DNA of 64,000 nt. It comes from Candidatus Cohnella colombiensis. Lineage in GTDB: Bacteria > Bacillota > Bacilli > Paenibacillales > Paenibacillaceae. Shown piece by piece: positions 50,705 to 59,699 of this stretch. Positions within the stretch are counted from its first letter, which is position 1. The number at the start of each line of letters is the position of its first letter. The stretch lies in the NCBI GenBank assembly GCA_029203125.1, contig CP119317.1, positions 3,410,001 through 3,474,000 on the forward strand, in the 5' to 3' direction. Under the pieces are notes generated by a model, which was given only the letters and a program-made list of their open reading frames with translations, ran no database searches and was not told the DNA's origin. A program made the position numbers and the translations under genes.

Positions 50705-52297
50705 ATGGATAACAGCAGCAAAAACGGGGGACCACTCGACAATTCTGAAGAGCTCCTACTGACAACACGACAAGGGCATCCCGTCACTGACAATCAGAAC
50801 ATTAAGACGATTGGATCACGAGGTCCAGGCACACTTGAAAATTATCATTTCATCGAGAAAATAACACACTTTGACAGAGAGCGTGTACCTGAGAGAGTTG
50901 TACATGCTCGTGGTGCGGGAGCACATGGGGTGTTTGAAGCATACGGCAAAGTCAAAGACGAGCCGGTCTCCAAGTATACGAGAGCTAAGCTGTTGCAAGC
51001 GGCGGGAAAGACGACACCTGTTTTTGTGCGCTTCTCTACCGTTATTCATGGTAATCATTCACCGGAGACATTGCGGGACCCGCGCGGATTCGCTGTGAAG
51101 TTCTACACTGAGGATGGCAACTGGGATCTCGTAGGCAACAACTTGAAAATTTTCTTTATTCGAGATGCGATGAAATTTCCAGACATGATTCACGCCTTCA
51201 AACCTGATCCGATCACGAATGTACAGGACATGGAGCGCTTCTTCGACTTCGTCTCTTTATCACCAGAAGCAACACATATGATCACATTTCTTTTTTCCCC
51301 ATGGGGAATTCCTGCTAACTATCGTCAAATGCAGGGGTCAGGTGTAAATACATATAAGTGGGTTAATCAAGCCGGAGAGGCAGTACTTGTAAAGTATCAT
51401 TGGGAGCCGCTCAACCAGGGCATTAAAAACATGCTGCAGACAGAAGCGAACGACATTCAGGCGCTTTCGTTTAATCATGCAACTCTTGATCTCTATCAAG
51501 CAATAGAGCAAGGAAATTATCCGGAGTGGGAGCTTTGTGTGCAAATCATGAGTGACGACGAGCATTCGGAGTTAGACTTTGATCCATTAGATGACACGAA
51601 GTTGTGGCCGACTGACCAATTTCCTTTTCTCCCGATAGGAAAAATGACGTTAAACCGCAATCCCGTAGACTATTTCGTTGAAGTTGAGCAAGCAGCGTTC
51701 GGTACGGGGGTGCTTGTCGATGGGCTAGAGTTCTCGGACGATAAAATGTTGCAAGGTCGCACGCTATCCTATTCGGATACGCAGCGCTATCGTGTAGGCA
51801 CGAACTATTTGCAACTGCCAATCAATTCTCCAAAAGCGCGCGTTGCGACAAATCAATCCGGTGGGACGATGGCGCCTCGTGCAGATCGCGGTCAGGATCA
51901 AAATCCGCATATCAACTACGAACCGTCGTCATTGGGCGGATTGCATGAAGCTCCACGGATGGGGAAAGATTACGAGCCGCAATATAACGCCAAGCGGACG
52001 AGCAAGCAGATTGAGCGGACGAACGACTTCAAGCAAGCGGGCGACACGTATCGTTCGTTCGACAATGGGGAGCGCGACGAACTGATTAACAACTTAGTCG
52101 ATGCACTCGCACAATGCAGCAAAGGCATTCAAAATCGAATGCTACAGCACCTATCCGAAGCAGATGCGGAATATGGCAAGCGTGTCGCCGATGGATTGCT
52201 TCATAACGCACAAAATAAAGTTGAGAGCGGCCAAATCGACCCCAAAAAGGGCGTTGATCTCGCAAACGAATCTGGTCATAACGCGGACCCTTATTAA
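50705..52297 (+). CDS. Heme catalase
   Basis: Dismutates hydrogen peroxide. About 530 residues from the ATG at 50705; the frame is open upstream but that part is not catalase-like. Distal His67 is in RVVHARGAGAHG, the Asn in LRDPRGFAVKFYTEDGNWDLVGNN, and the heme-ligand Tyr in RTLSYSDTQRYRVGTNYLQLP. A C-terminal extension of about 60 residues (DALAQCSKGIQNRMLQHLSEAD) is like that of Bacillus KatA/KatX-type clade 3 enzymes. The ribosome binding site is weak; a short overlapping ORF with a good site starts at 50668. A terminator follows. Confidence 0.94.
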   Translation: MDNSSKNGGPLDNSEELLLTTRQGHPVTDNQNIKTIGSRGPGTLENYHFIEKITHFDRERVPERVVHARGAGAHGVFEAYGKVKDEPVSKYTRAKLLQAAGKTTPVFVRFSTVIHGNHSPETLRDPRGFAVKFYTEDGNWDLVGNNLKIFFIRDAMKFPDMIHAFKPDPITNVQDMERFFDFVSLSPEATHMITFLFSPWGIPANYRQMQGSGVNTYKWVNQAGEAVLVKYHWEPLNQGIKNMLQTEANDIQALSFNHATLDLYQAIEQGNYPEWELCVQIMSDDEHSELDFDPLDDTKLWPTDQFPFLPIGKMTLNRNPVDYFVEVEQAAFGTGVLVDGLEFSDDKMLQGRTLSYSDTQRYRVGTNYLQLPINSPKARVATNQSGGTMAPRADRGQDQNPHINYEPSSLGGLHEAPRMGKDYEPQYNAKRTSKQIERTNDFKQAGDTYRSFDNGERDELINNLVDALAQCSKGIQNRMLQHLSEADAEYGKRVADGLLHNAQNKVESGQIDPKKGVDLANESGHNADPY

Positions 52298-52339
52298 CAT
52301 ACCGGTAAAAGCAGACATCTAGCTCTCGCTCGAAGACAC

Positions 52340-52388
52340 AAGCTCCTAAACACCCTCATCACTTTCTTGAGGGTGCTTAGGAGCTTAA
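52340..52388 (+). terminator. Catalase terminator
   Basis: AAGCTCCTAA-CACCCTCA pairs with TGAGGGTG-TTAGGAGCTT; a T-rich stretch follows. The dispersed element copy C starts a few bases later. Confidence 0.85.
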
Positions 52389-52392
52389 TTTA

Positions 52393-52446
52393 TGCATTCG
52401 TAGACGGAGTGGACATACGTTCCGTTATATTCGGTTTTGGGTGCAT
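52393..52446 (+). repeat. Dispersed element copy C (short)
   Basis: TGCATTCGTAGACGGAGTGG, then ACATACGTTCCGTTAT and TCGGTTTTGGGTGCAT match the first ~50 bp of copies A (6514) and B (22299). The similarity ends where the flavoprotein gene 3' end begins. Confidence 0.75.
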
Positions 52447-52456
52447 AGCGACTCGC

Positions 52457-53068
52457 TCACTCCGGTCTTACGAGTGTGAACTGCTCACCGAGCCTGGAGT
52501 AGGCATCGCCTGCCAGACGACTGACTGGCTTGAGCATCGCAGCGTCGATTCGACCGTGATCCAGCAACGCATCATCGACATGATAATGGACAACACGTCC
52601 AATGAGCAGATCGCAAGCCGGAGCATCCTCAGTTCCACCTAGCTCAATCGCACGCTCTAGCACACATTCCATTCTAATTCGCGCCTCGGCAACTCCCGGA
52701 ACCTTCACCTGCTCGCTTGGAGTGAGCGTCAAGCCCGCAAGCGAAATCTCGCTTTCCTCTGGACCGACATTCGCCGCAGTCACATTAACCTGATCGATGT
52801 ATGATTCATCCGAAATGTGGACTACGAATTCACCCGATGCAAGAGCATTTCGTGACGTATCTTTAAGCTGACCGTTCCTTCTCTGAACAGAAATGGAGAT
52901 CAGCGCAGGATTCGCTGTCACAATATTAAAGTAACTATATGGTGCCGCGTTCACAACGCCACCCTGCCCTAAAGTAGTCACAAAGGCGATCGGACGAGGT
53001 AGGATACTGCCGATCAAAAGCTTGTAATTGTCCTTCTGACTAAGCTCTTTCGCAGCAAATGATCTCAC
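52457..53068 (-). CDS. Flavin reductase-like split-barrel protein
   Basis: About 203 residues with an FMN-binding split barrel of the flavin-reductase-like (DIM6/NTAB) type: LLIGSILPRPIAFVTTLGQGGVVNAAPYSYFN, ALISISVQRRNGQLKDTSRN and EFVVHISDESYIDQVN. The start is probably GTG at 53068 (GGGGG eight bases upstream), with GTG at 53077 as an alternative. It begins 15 bp after the esterase stop and is the last gene of the MarR-led operon. Likely role: reduction of quinones or flavins in aromatic detoxification. Confidence 0.85.
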   Translation of the reverse strand: MRSFAAKELSQKDNYKLLIGSILPRPIAFVTTLGQGGVVNAAPYSYFNIVTANPALISISVQRRNGQLKDTSRNALASGEFVVHISDESYIDQVNVTAANVGPEESEISLAGLTLTPSEQVKVPGVAEARIRMECVLERAIELGGTEDAPACDLLIGRVVHYHVDDALLDHGRIDAAMLKPVSRLAGDAYSRLGEQFTLVRPE

Positions 53069-53083
53069 ACCCTCCACCCCCGC

Positions 53084-53695
53084 TTATGCAAAATAATGCT
53101 GGAACCACACCGCAGCAGCTTCCACTTCCGTTCCGGTTAGTCGATGACCGTAATTTTCCCAGTGTACTGCTACTTCTGCTCCCGCTCCCTGCAGCAACGC
53201 CGCCAAATCTTCGGACTCCTGTGACGAACAGATCGGATCGTTACGTCCTGCACCAATGAAGACAGATACCCCACTTAAGTCGGGCAGCTCTATTCCACGT
53301 AGGGGAACCATCGGATGGTGCAATGCAGCCCCGCGAAAAGCATCCTGATAGTGAAACAGCAGACTTCCCGCAATATTCGCGCCATTCGAATAGCCTACGG
53401 CAACGAGGTTGTTGCGATCAAAGCCATATTGAGTAGCTGCTTTTCCTATGAATTCGTAAACTTCCCGTGTACGGAACACAAGATCCTCAATATCAAACAC
53501 GCCCTCTGCTAAGCGACGGAAAAATCTCGGCATCCCATTTTCCAATACGTTACCCCTTATGCTGAGCACTGAAGACCCTTCGGATAGTTGCTTTGCTATT
53601 GGAAGCAAGTCATGCTCTGTACCCCCTGTGCCGTGAAAGAGCACTAGTGTCGGTGCATTCGGATTCGATCCTTGCTCATAAAGATGTATCATCAT
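53084..53695 (-). CDS. Carboxylesterase/phospholipase-type alpha/beta hydrolase (MhqD-like)
   Basis: It has 203 residues. The oxyanion region is VLFHGTGGTEHDLLPIA, the nucleophile Ser lies in VAVGYSNGANIAGSLL, Asp in VFIGAGRNDPI, and His in ENYGHRLTGTEVEAA. It resembles MhqD of Bacillus, encoded beside a ring-cleavage dioxygenase and controlled by MhqR. Two ATG codons follow GGAGGAGG; the first overlaps the preceding stop as ATGA. Cytoplasmic. Confidence 0.9.
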   Translation of the reverse strand: MMIHLYEQGSNPNAPTLVLFHGTGGTEHDLLPIAKQLSEGSSVLSIRGNVLENGMPRFFRRLAEGVFDIEDLVFRTREVYEFIGKAATQYGFDRNNLVAVGYSNGANIAGSLLFHYQDAFRGAALHHPMVPLRGIELPDLSGVSVFIGAGRNDPICSSQESEDLAALLQGAGAEVAVHWENYGHRLTGTEVEAAAVWFQHYFA

Positions 53696-54639
53696 AAATC
53701 CTCCTCCAACACGCGAACCTCAAACGGTTCTAAACCTGCAATAATTTGATCGCGATATTGCTCATACCACGCTGGAAGCATGAGCTTGGCACCCATCGTT
53801 TCGACAGATTCATCATGAGCGAAGCCCGGAGGATCAGTCGCAATCTCGAACAATATGCCACCCTGCTCACGGAAATACACAGCATTGAAATATTGACGAT
53901 CAACAACGGGCGTAGGTTGCAGACCGCTCGTCGCTGCTAATTCACGGTATTTCAGCTGATCTTCATCATCTTTAGCACGCCATGCGATATGATGAACGAT
54001 ACCCGATCCACCTTGTCCCCACTTATGCTTCGTTAAATCCAAGTCAATCAAATTCCCTAAGTCACCAGCACCCTTAAAGCGCATATAGTCGCCATCCATC
54101 TCGACGCGCTCTAGCCCAAGCACCTGCTCAAGCGTCATCGCTGTTTTAACTGGATCGGTGCTGTAAAGCACTGCACCTCCGAAGCCTTTAATAGCCTTAT
54201 CTGCAGGTACGCCGCCGAAAGCCCACGTGCTTGCCGGTCCTTCCGCACGTGCAACGATTTCAAGCTGTAAGCCAGAGAGGTCAGGGAAACGCAAATATTG
54301 TTCACCGAACCGTTCCATACGCGTGATCGGAATATTAAATTTTTTCAGACGTGCTTCCCACCAGTCCAGTGTGCCTTCTGGTACGACATAAGTTGTGTAT
54401 CCCACCTGCCCACCACCAATCGTGCCTTTTTGTGATCCAGGCGATGGGAAAAAGGTAATAATCGTTCCTGGGCTACCCCATTCATTTCCAAAATATAAAT
54501 GATAAACCTCTGGTGCATCGAAGTTAATGGTCTGTTTCACTAGACGAAGTCCAAGCGCACTTGCATAATAATCAACTGTTTCCTGCACCCTGTCTACGAA
54601 TGCGGTGATATGATGGATTCCTGCTGTTTGATGTGTCAT
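53692..54639 (-). CDS. VOC-family ring-cleaving dioxygenase (MhqO/MhqE-like)
   Basis: About 315 residues with two glyoxalase/bleomycin-type modules. The first starts IHHITAFVDRVQETVDYYASALGLRLVKQTINFD, and the second starts FGGAVLYSTDPVKTAMTLEQVLGLE and contains IVHHIAWRAKDDEDQ. Metal ligands are His in GIHHIT and HHIAWR and Glu in GGILFEIATDPPGF. The ATG at 54639 has GAGGAG eight bases upstream and overlaps the MarR stop (ATGA). Expected role: extradiol cleavage of hydroquinone or catechol-like compounds. Confidence 0.9.
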   Translation of the reverse strand: MTHQTAGIHHITAFVDRVQETVDYYASALGLRLVKQTINFDAPEVYHLYFGNEWGSPGTIITFFPSPGSQKGTIGGGQVGYTTYVVPEGTLDWWEARLKKFNIPITRMERFGEQYLRFPDLSGLQLEIVARAEGPASTWAFGGVPADKAIKGFGGAVLYSTDPVKTAMTLEQVLGLERVEMDGDYMRFKGAGDLGNLIDLDLTKHKWGQGGSGIVHHIAWRAKDDEDQLKYRELAATSGLQPTPVVDRQYFNAVYFREQGGILFEIATDPPGFAHDESVETMGAKLMLPAWYEQYRDQIIAGLEPFEVRVLEEDL

Positions 54640-55082
54640 TTCTTCCACTCCTCTTGTGCAAATTTGCCTAGCTTCTTCAATAAATCACTTAGCGTCTCTT
54701 GCTCATCTATCGAAAGTACTTGAACGATTTCCTCGATTAAACGTGCATGCTTCGGAAATACTTGTTCGATAAACTGTTTGCCCTGCTCTGTAATTTCAGC
54801 ATAGATGAGCCTGCGATCGGCGGAGGACGTCTGTCGCTGAACGAGGCATTTCTTTTCCAGCTTATCTACGACATACGTAATATTGCCGCTGCTCATGAGC
54901 ACTTTACCGCCGATTTGCTGCAAGGGCTGCGACCCTTTATGATACAAAAGCTCAAGCACACCAAATTCGGTACGATTCAAGCCATGATTCCGTATGTCGC
55001 GGTCCGCGTGAGCGTTTAGCCATTCGCTTGCTCTGTTCAGTGCAATGTATACACTGAGTGATGCGTTCTTCGCATTTTCCAT
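54636..55082 (-). CDS. MarR-family regulator (MhqR-like)
   Basis: It has 148 residues. The winged helix is visible in LQQIGGKVLMSSGNITYVVDKLEKKCLVQRQTSSADRRLIYAEIT. It leads an operon of dioxygenase, hydrolase and flavoprotein, all overlapping or within 15 bp. In Bacillus, MhqR represses such genes and responds to methylhydroquinone and catechol. The upstream palindrome TATCTT-N6-AAGATA at 55119-55136 is the predicted operator, so the gene should autoregulate the operon. Confidence 0.9.
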   Translation of the reverse strand: MENAKNASLSVYIALNRASEWLNAHADRDIRNHGLNRTEFGVLELLYHKGSQPLQQIGGKVLMSSGNITYVVDKLEKKCLVQRQTSSADRRLIYAEITEQGKQFIEQVFPKHARLIEEIVQVLSIDEQETLSDLLKKLGKFAQEEWKK

Positions 55083-55103
55083 AAGACGACCCCGCCTTTG
55101 AAT

Positions 55104-55136
55104 TATCTCTAAATTAAATATCTTAAATTAAAGATA
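55104..55136 (-). promoter_or_regulatory. MhqR-type operator
   Basis: An 18-bp near-perfect palindrome (55119-55136, arms TATCTT/AAGATA with AATT at the centre) lies 37 bp before the MarR start. A second, poorer TATCTC-TAAATT copy abuts it at 55104-55121. It agrees with the ATCT-N2-AATT-N2-AGAT pattern I recall for Bacillus MhqR sites. Confidence 0.65.
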
Positions 55137-55277
55137 ACACTCGAGATTGAAAATGTCAACACCTCAACCCTTCCTCTATGCCATATAGTCCTTGCAACAG
55201 TACGCTCTGAACTTGCTATCCGCTATGACCTAAACGATAATTATATTGAAGAGGGAAATTAAAGAGGAGGCATCCTG

Positions 55278-56309
55278 ATGACTACACATTCTTCATCTCC
55301 ATTATCTCACAACACTCTTAACGATATACCGCTTTCGATACTTGATCTAGCCCCGGTTATTCAAGGAGGTACTGTCGCCGATACTTTCCATCGTTCCTTG
55401 GTACTTGCACAGCACGCTGAGCGACTTGGATTTCATCGTTACTGGCTTGCAGAGCACCATAACATGCCGGGAATTGCAAGCTCGGCAACATCGCTCCTGA
55501 TCAGTCATATTGCTGCTGGTACAGAGCGTATTCGCGTCGGCTCAGGAGGCATTATGCTGCCGAACCATGCACCGTTAGTGATCGCCGAACAATTCGGAAC
55601 ATTAGAAACACTATATCCTGGACGGATCGATCTTGGACTCGGTCGCGCACCGGGATCAGATCACGCGACAGCGAGAGCGCTTCGTCGTGGACTAGGTAGC
55701 GATGGTCAACAATTTCCTGCGCAGCTTCAAGAGCTTCGTAGTTATTTTCAACCCGATGATTCCGCGGTCGTACATGCGCATCCAGGTGAAGGGTTACACA
55801 TCCCCATCTGGTTGTTAGGATCGAGTGGCTTTAGCGCACAACTAGCTTCACAGCTTGGTTTGCCGTTCGCATTCGCCAGCCATTTTGCACCTGACTATCT
55901 GCTTCCCGCGATCGAAGCGTATCGCGCAGAGTTCAAGCCCTCTGCACAGCTAGAGCGCCCTTATGTGATGGTGGGCACCAACATTATAGTTGCAGATACC
56001 GACGAAGAAGCACAGCGACTCGCAACTTCCCAATATCAAAGCTTCTTGGGCATTATTCGCGGTCACAGAGGTTATCTACAGCCACCCGTCGATTCTATGG
56101 ATACCTTATGGAGCGCGCAGGAGGAGCAATATGTCCTTCAGATGCTGCGCTATTCAGCAATTGGCAACCCAGAAACAGTACGCGCCAAGCTGATCGCCAT
56201 GCTCGCAGACACGAATGCGGATGAATTAATCGTCGCAGGTCAAATATACGATCATAATGCACGTGTGAAATCGTACGAATTGCTCGCCGAGCTTGTCAAA
56301 ACCAAATAA
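55278..56309 (+). CDS. LLM-class flavin-dependent oxidoreductase
   Basis: It has 343 residues of bacterial-luciferase-like TIM barrel. Pattern: PLSILDLAPVIQGGTVADTFHRSLVLAQHAERLGFHRYWLAEHHNMPGIASSATS, RIRVGSGGIMLPNHAPLVIAEQFGTLETLYPGRIDLGLGRAPGSD. This is the common MsnO8/YceB-like subgroup with unknown substrate. GAGGAGG lies about seven bases before the ATG. It diverges from the MarR-led operon, so the same regulator might act on it, though no operator is seen at its own promoter. Confidence 0.92.
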   Translation: MTTHSSSPLSHNTLNDIPLSILDLAPVIQGGTVADTFHRSLVLAQHAERLGFHRYWLAEHHNMPGIASSATSLLISHIAAGTERIRVGSGGIMLPNHAPLVIAEQFGTLETLYPGRIDLGLGRAPGSDHATARALRRGLGSDGQQFPAQLQELRSYFQPDDSAVVHAHPGEGLHIPIWLLGSSGFSAQLASQLGLPFAFASHFAPDYLLPAIEAYRAEFKPSAQLERPYVMVGTNIIVADTDEEAQRLATSQYQSFLGIIRGHRGYLQPPVDSMDTLWSAQEEQYVLQMLRYSAIGNPETVRAKLIAMLADTNADELIVAGQIYDHNARVKSYELLAELVKTK

Positions 56310-56335
56310 ATCTAAATCCGATTGGAGCGAACATC

Positions 56336-57580
56336 ATGTTGAGAGAAGAACTTCTGGAACGGTTTATCCGTTATGTCAAGGTCGATACTCAATCCAATGA
56401 GAGCAATGACACATGTCCGACGACTCCGGGGCAATTAACACTCGGTAATCTACTCGTCGATGAACTGAAAGAGATCGGGATGGATGAAGTTACAATCGAT
56501 GCCAACGGTTATGTGATGGCAACGCTGCCTTCGAATACCGATCAGCAACACGTTACGACGATAGGCTTCCTTGCTCATATTGACACGGCAACAGATATGA
56601 CCGGCGCAGGTGTAAGTCCAAAGCGGGTTGACAACTATGATGGAAATGACATCGTACTCAATCGTGAGCAAAGCATCGTGCTGTCTCCGCAAGATTTTCC
56701 TGCTCTGCACAATTACAAAGGTCATACTTTGATTACAACAGACGGTACCACTTTGCTTGGCGCCGACAATAAAGCTGGTGTTGCCGAAATCATGACCGCA
56801 ATGGCTTTTTTGATTCGCAATCCAGACATTAAACATGGAAAGGTGCGCGTCGCTTTTACCCCCGATGAAGAGATTGGCAGAGGTCCGCATCGGTTCGACG
56901 TTGCCGCATTCGGCGCCAAATACGCCTATACGGTCGATGGTGGTCCAGAAGGTGAACTTGAGTACGAAAGCTTCAATGCCGCTTCGGCCCGTATTACGAT
57001 TAAAGGGAAGAACGTGCACCCCGGCACTGCTAAGGATAAAATGATCAACTCCGCAAAAATTGCAATGGAAATAAACAGCAAGCTGCCCATTGCTGAAGCG
57101 CCAGAATTTACTGAGGGATACGAGGGTTTCTTCCACTTGATCTCGATTCATGGCGATGTGGAGCAAACAAAGCTGAACTACATTATTCGTGACCATAACA
57201 AAGATCTGTTTCAAGGACGGAAGGAGCTCATTTCGGCGATTGTTGACGAGTTGCGTGGCAAGTATGGTATGGAGCGAATCGAGCTTGAGCTCAAGGATCA
57301 GTACTATAACATGAGGGAGAAGATCGAGCCGGTACGCGCAATTGTCGATATCGCGCATGACGCGATGACGAGTCTCGGCATTGAGCCCATTGTAAAGCCA
57401 ATACGCGGGGGAACGGACGGTTCGCAGCTGTCATATATGGGATTGCCTACACCTAATCTGTTTACGGGCGGAGAAAACTATCATGGGCGCTTCGAGTTTG
57501 CCTCTGCGGATGTGATGGAGAAGTCGGTCCAAGTTATTGTTGAGATTATTAAGCGATTCGAGCAGCAAGGCGAGGTATAG
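56336..57580 (+). CDS. pepT: Peptidase T (tripeptide aminopeptidase)
   Basis: A di-zinc M20-family aminopeptidase releasing the N-terminal residue from tripeptides in the cytoplasm. It has 414 residues. Metal and catalytic motifs: FLAHIDTATDMTG (His, Asp), TTLLGADNKAGVAEI (bridging Asp), TPDEEIGRG (Glu base and ligand), YTVDGGPEGELE (Asp) and GGENYHGRFEFAS (His). Substrate-binding RGGTDGSQLSYMG is also present. GGAG precedes the ATG. It is 26 bp after the LLM gene and possibly in the same transcript. Confidence 0.96.
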   Translation: MLREELLERFIRYVKVDTQSNESNDTCPTTPGQLTLGNLLVDELKEIGMDEVTIDANGYVMATLPSNTDQQHVTTIGFLAHIDTATDMTGAGVSPKRVDNYDGNDIVLNREQSIVLSPQDFPALHNYKGHTLITTDGTTLLGADNKAGVAEIMTAMAFLIRNPDIKHGKVRVAFTPDEEIGRGPHRFDVAAFGAKYAYTVDGGPEGELEYESFNAASARITIKGKNVHPGTAKDKMINSAKIAMEINSKLPIAEAPEFTEGYEGFFHLISIHGDVEQTKLNYIIRDHNKDLFQGRKELISAIVDELRGKYGMERIELELKDQYYNMREKIEPVRAIVDIAHDAMTSLGIEPIVKPIRGGTDGSQLSYMGLPTPNLFTGGENYHGRFEFASADVMEKSVQVIVEIIKRFEQQGEV

Positions 57581-57586
57581 AGTTTA

Positions 57587-57898
57587 CTATCCATCGCCTT
57601 GATAACGATATTGCTCAAGGTCAATCTGCCCTGCTTCGTTGAAGCGGACACCTTCTTGCTCTAAATATAGACGTTGCATATATCGTCCTTCCCCCTCGGG
57701 AAGGGCGATTTCACCTTTGGCATTGACCACGCGATGCCAGGGTAGTCGATGGGCTTGACTCAACGAATGCAAAATCCGCACCACCTGCCGCGCGCCTCTC
57801 GGACTCCCCGCTTCCGCTGCGATCTGTCCGTATGTCATTACATAGCCTTCGGGGATTCGCTGAATAACTTCAACCACTTTACTTGTAAAAGGTAGCAT
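57587..57898 (-). CDS. Alkyltransferase-like protein (ATL), Trp in place of active-site Cys
   Basis: It has 103 residues, only the DNA-binding C-terminal domain of O6-alkylguanine-DNA alkyltransferase. The site normally PCHRV reads PWHRVV, with Trp54 replacing the acceptor Cys. The Arg finger region GSPRGARQVVRIL and the Tyr in VMTYGQIAAEAG are kept. Such ATL proteins bind O6-alkylguanine without repairing it and hand the lesion to nucleotide excision repair. Convergent with pepT. Confidence 0.92.
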   Translation of the reverse strand: MLPFTSKVVEVIQRIPEGYVMTYGQIAAEAGSPRGARQVVRILHSLSQAHRLPWHRVVNAKGEIALPEGEGRYMQRLYLEQEGVRFNEAGQIDLEQYRYQGDG

Positions 57899-58075
57899 CT
57901 ACTCTTCCTCACAACCTCTTTAACCACTTTATATTAGATTTTACCATTCCTACTTATATTTAAGCCATCCTCTAAACTCGCATATTTCCGATGTGATAGA
58001 TATGAATGCCATTGTTTGTATATTTTATATGTGGTAATATTGTGCAATATTATAGAGATGAGGGGTGGAGTTTTT

Positions 58076-59542
58076 TTGGAGAATATGGAGACATTACATC
58101 GCCGCAACAAGCTACTTACATACATCATTTGGGGTATGCTCATTCTTGGTTTAATCGTCGATATGCTGACTGGCGCAGGTTCAGATTCAATTATTGCCCT
58201 GCTTATCATAGGCACAGTCGCTTGTGGTGTTGCGACACTCCTCACTTTCAAACGCTGGTTAACGAATTACATCATGTATATTATCTCTTTCATCGTTACC
58301 ATCTTGACTTATGTATTAATCGTAACAGGCCCCGTTATCACTACCTATTCACTTGTATACGTTAATCTTGCTGTAATGACACTATATGGTAATTCCAGAT
58401 CTATTCTTTTTTCCGGAGTATCCGGTGTTGCACTAACTGTTTACTTATTCAATAGTGAATACAACACTGAATTATTTGGGGACAATGATCCCCTCACCAT
58501 GATTCTTTACTTTCTACTCATCGCTGTACCTCTCTATGCCTCAATGAAATTCAGTGAACGACTGCAGCATGAAGTGAACTTACAACGCGAGCAGGCAATC
58601 ACAGAGAAGAATCGTTCGCACACACTGATCGATCAAGTATCGTCATCACTCGCAGACTTGAACGAATTTAGTGCCAACCTGAAGAGCAATGTGACTACCA
58701 CAAGCATAATCTCCAAGGAAGTAACGACCGCCTTCACCCAAATCGCAAGTGGCATTGAATCTCAGACATCCAGCACCTCTGATATTAGTGATGCCATTCG
58801 TTACGTAGAACAAGAAGTGGCTTCTCTTGCTGGTGGCTCTGAGGAGTTGAAGACATTGTCGGAAGGCTCCGTGAGACAAGCTGAGATTGGCAATGAAGAA
58901 GTAGCTACACTAGACAGTCAGATGAATCAGGTTCTTCAATCCATTGATACGTCCGTCACTCTGATGAACGAGCTGAATGAACAAAATTCGCGAATAAGCG
59001 ATATCGTTGCAACGATCGACCACATTGCCTCGCAGACGAATTTACTCGCTCTGAATGCAGCGATCGAAGCAGCCCGCGCTGGTGAGCATGGACATGGCTT
59101 CGCTGTCGTCTCACGTGAAATTCGTAAGCTTGCGGAATCGTCTCAGCAATCGACTGAGGAGATCGCAGGAATTCTCGAGACGATCCGAACGAAGACGGCC
59201 CAAGCTACAGAGCATGTCCTCACAGGACAACAGAAAGTGACTAGCAGTAATGTCGCGGCTAAGAAGGTTGCTGAGGTCATGCACTCCCTATCAGACGATT
59301 CACAGAAGGTTGCGGAGCAATCTGTTAAGCTCGATCTCTTCGCAGACGACCTACAACAGCAATACACAAAGATTACCGATCAAATCGTTACGATCGCCAG
59401 TGCAACTGAGCAGAATATGGCCTCCATTCAAGAGATGGCAGCGAGCATGACGACTCAGGATACGCGTATAACTGAGATTGAGCAAAGCTTCCTTCAGTTG
59501 GATAAGCTTACGAATGATCTTAAAGCGATGACTGAAAAATAA
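58076..59542 (+). CDS. Methyl-accepting chemotaxis protein with membrane-embedded sensor
   Basis: About 488 residues from the TTG at 58076 (GGGGTGGAG upstream; ATG at 58085 is an alternative). Residues about 12-180 contain six membrane helices and no large extracellular loop, so the sensor is in or near the membrane. There is no HAMP domain. The signalling coiled coil (about 205-485) carries the conserved hairpin tip LLALNAAIEAARAGEHGHGFAVVSREIRKLAESS. It probably senses membrane energy state, lipid or a permeant ligand (inference). A hairpin terminator follows. Confidence 0.92.
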   Translation: MENMETLHRRNKLLTYIIWGMLILGLIVDMLTGAGSDSIIALLIIGTVACGVATLLTFKRWLTNYIMYIISFIVTILTYVLIVTGPVITTYSLVYVNLAVMTLYGNSRSILFSGVSGVALTVYLFNSEYNTELFGDNDPLTMILYFLLIAVPLYASMKFSERLQHEVNLQREQAITEKNRSHTLIDQVSSSLADLNEFSANLKSNVTTTSIISKEVTTAFTQIASGIESQTSSTSDISDAIRYVEQEVASLAGGSEELKTLSEGSVRQAEIGNEEVATLDSQMNQVLQSIDTSVTLMNELNEQNSRISDIVATIDHIASQTNLLALNAAIEAARAGEHGHGFAVVSREIRKLAESSQQSTEEIAGILETIRTKTAQATEHVLTGQQKVTSSNVAAKKVAEVMHSLSDDSQKVAEQSVKLDLFADDLQQQYTKITDQIVTIASATEQNMASIQEMAASMTTQDTRITEIEQSFLQLDKLTNDLKAMTEK

Positions 59543-59561
59543 TAAAAGATTTTACTTGAGG

Positions 59562-59592
59562 GGCTGTTCCAAAAGATTACTTTTGGGCAGCT
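59562..59592 (+). terminator. Hairpin after the chemoreceptor gene
   Basis: GCTG-CCAAAAG pairs with CTTTTGG-CAGC about 20 bp past the stop; the following T content is modest. Confidence 0.55.
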
Positions 59593-59646
59593 TCTCTTAC
59601 ATTAATCGATCATACTTTATGAGGGATGTATCTCCTTCGTATTATT

Positions 59647-59682
59647 AGGTCAGCCAGTTATTTCTGGTTGGCCTATTTTTAT
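59647..59682 (+). terminator. Second terminator before the IS110 element
   Basis: AGG-CA-CCAG pairs with CTGG-TG-CCT around six bases and is followed by ATTTTTAT. It lies just before the structured left end of the insertion sequence and could shield its RNA from read-through. Confidence 0.65.
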
Positions 59683-59699
59683 AGGCATTCTATGATGGT

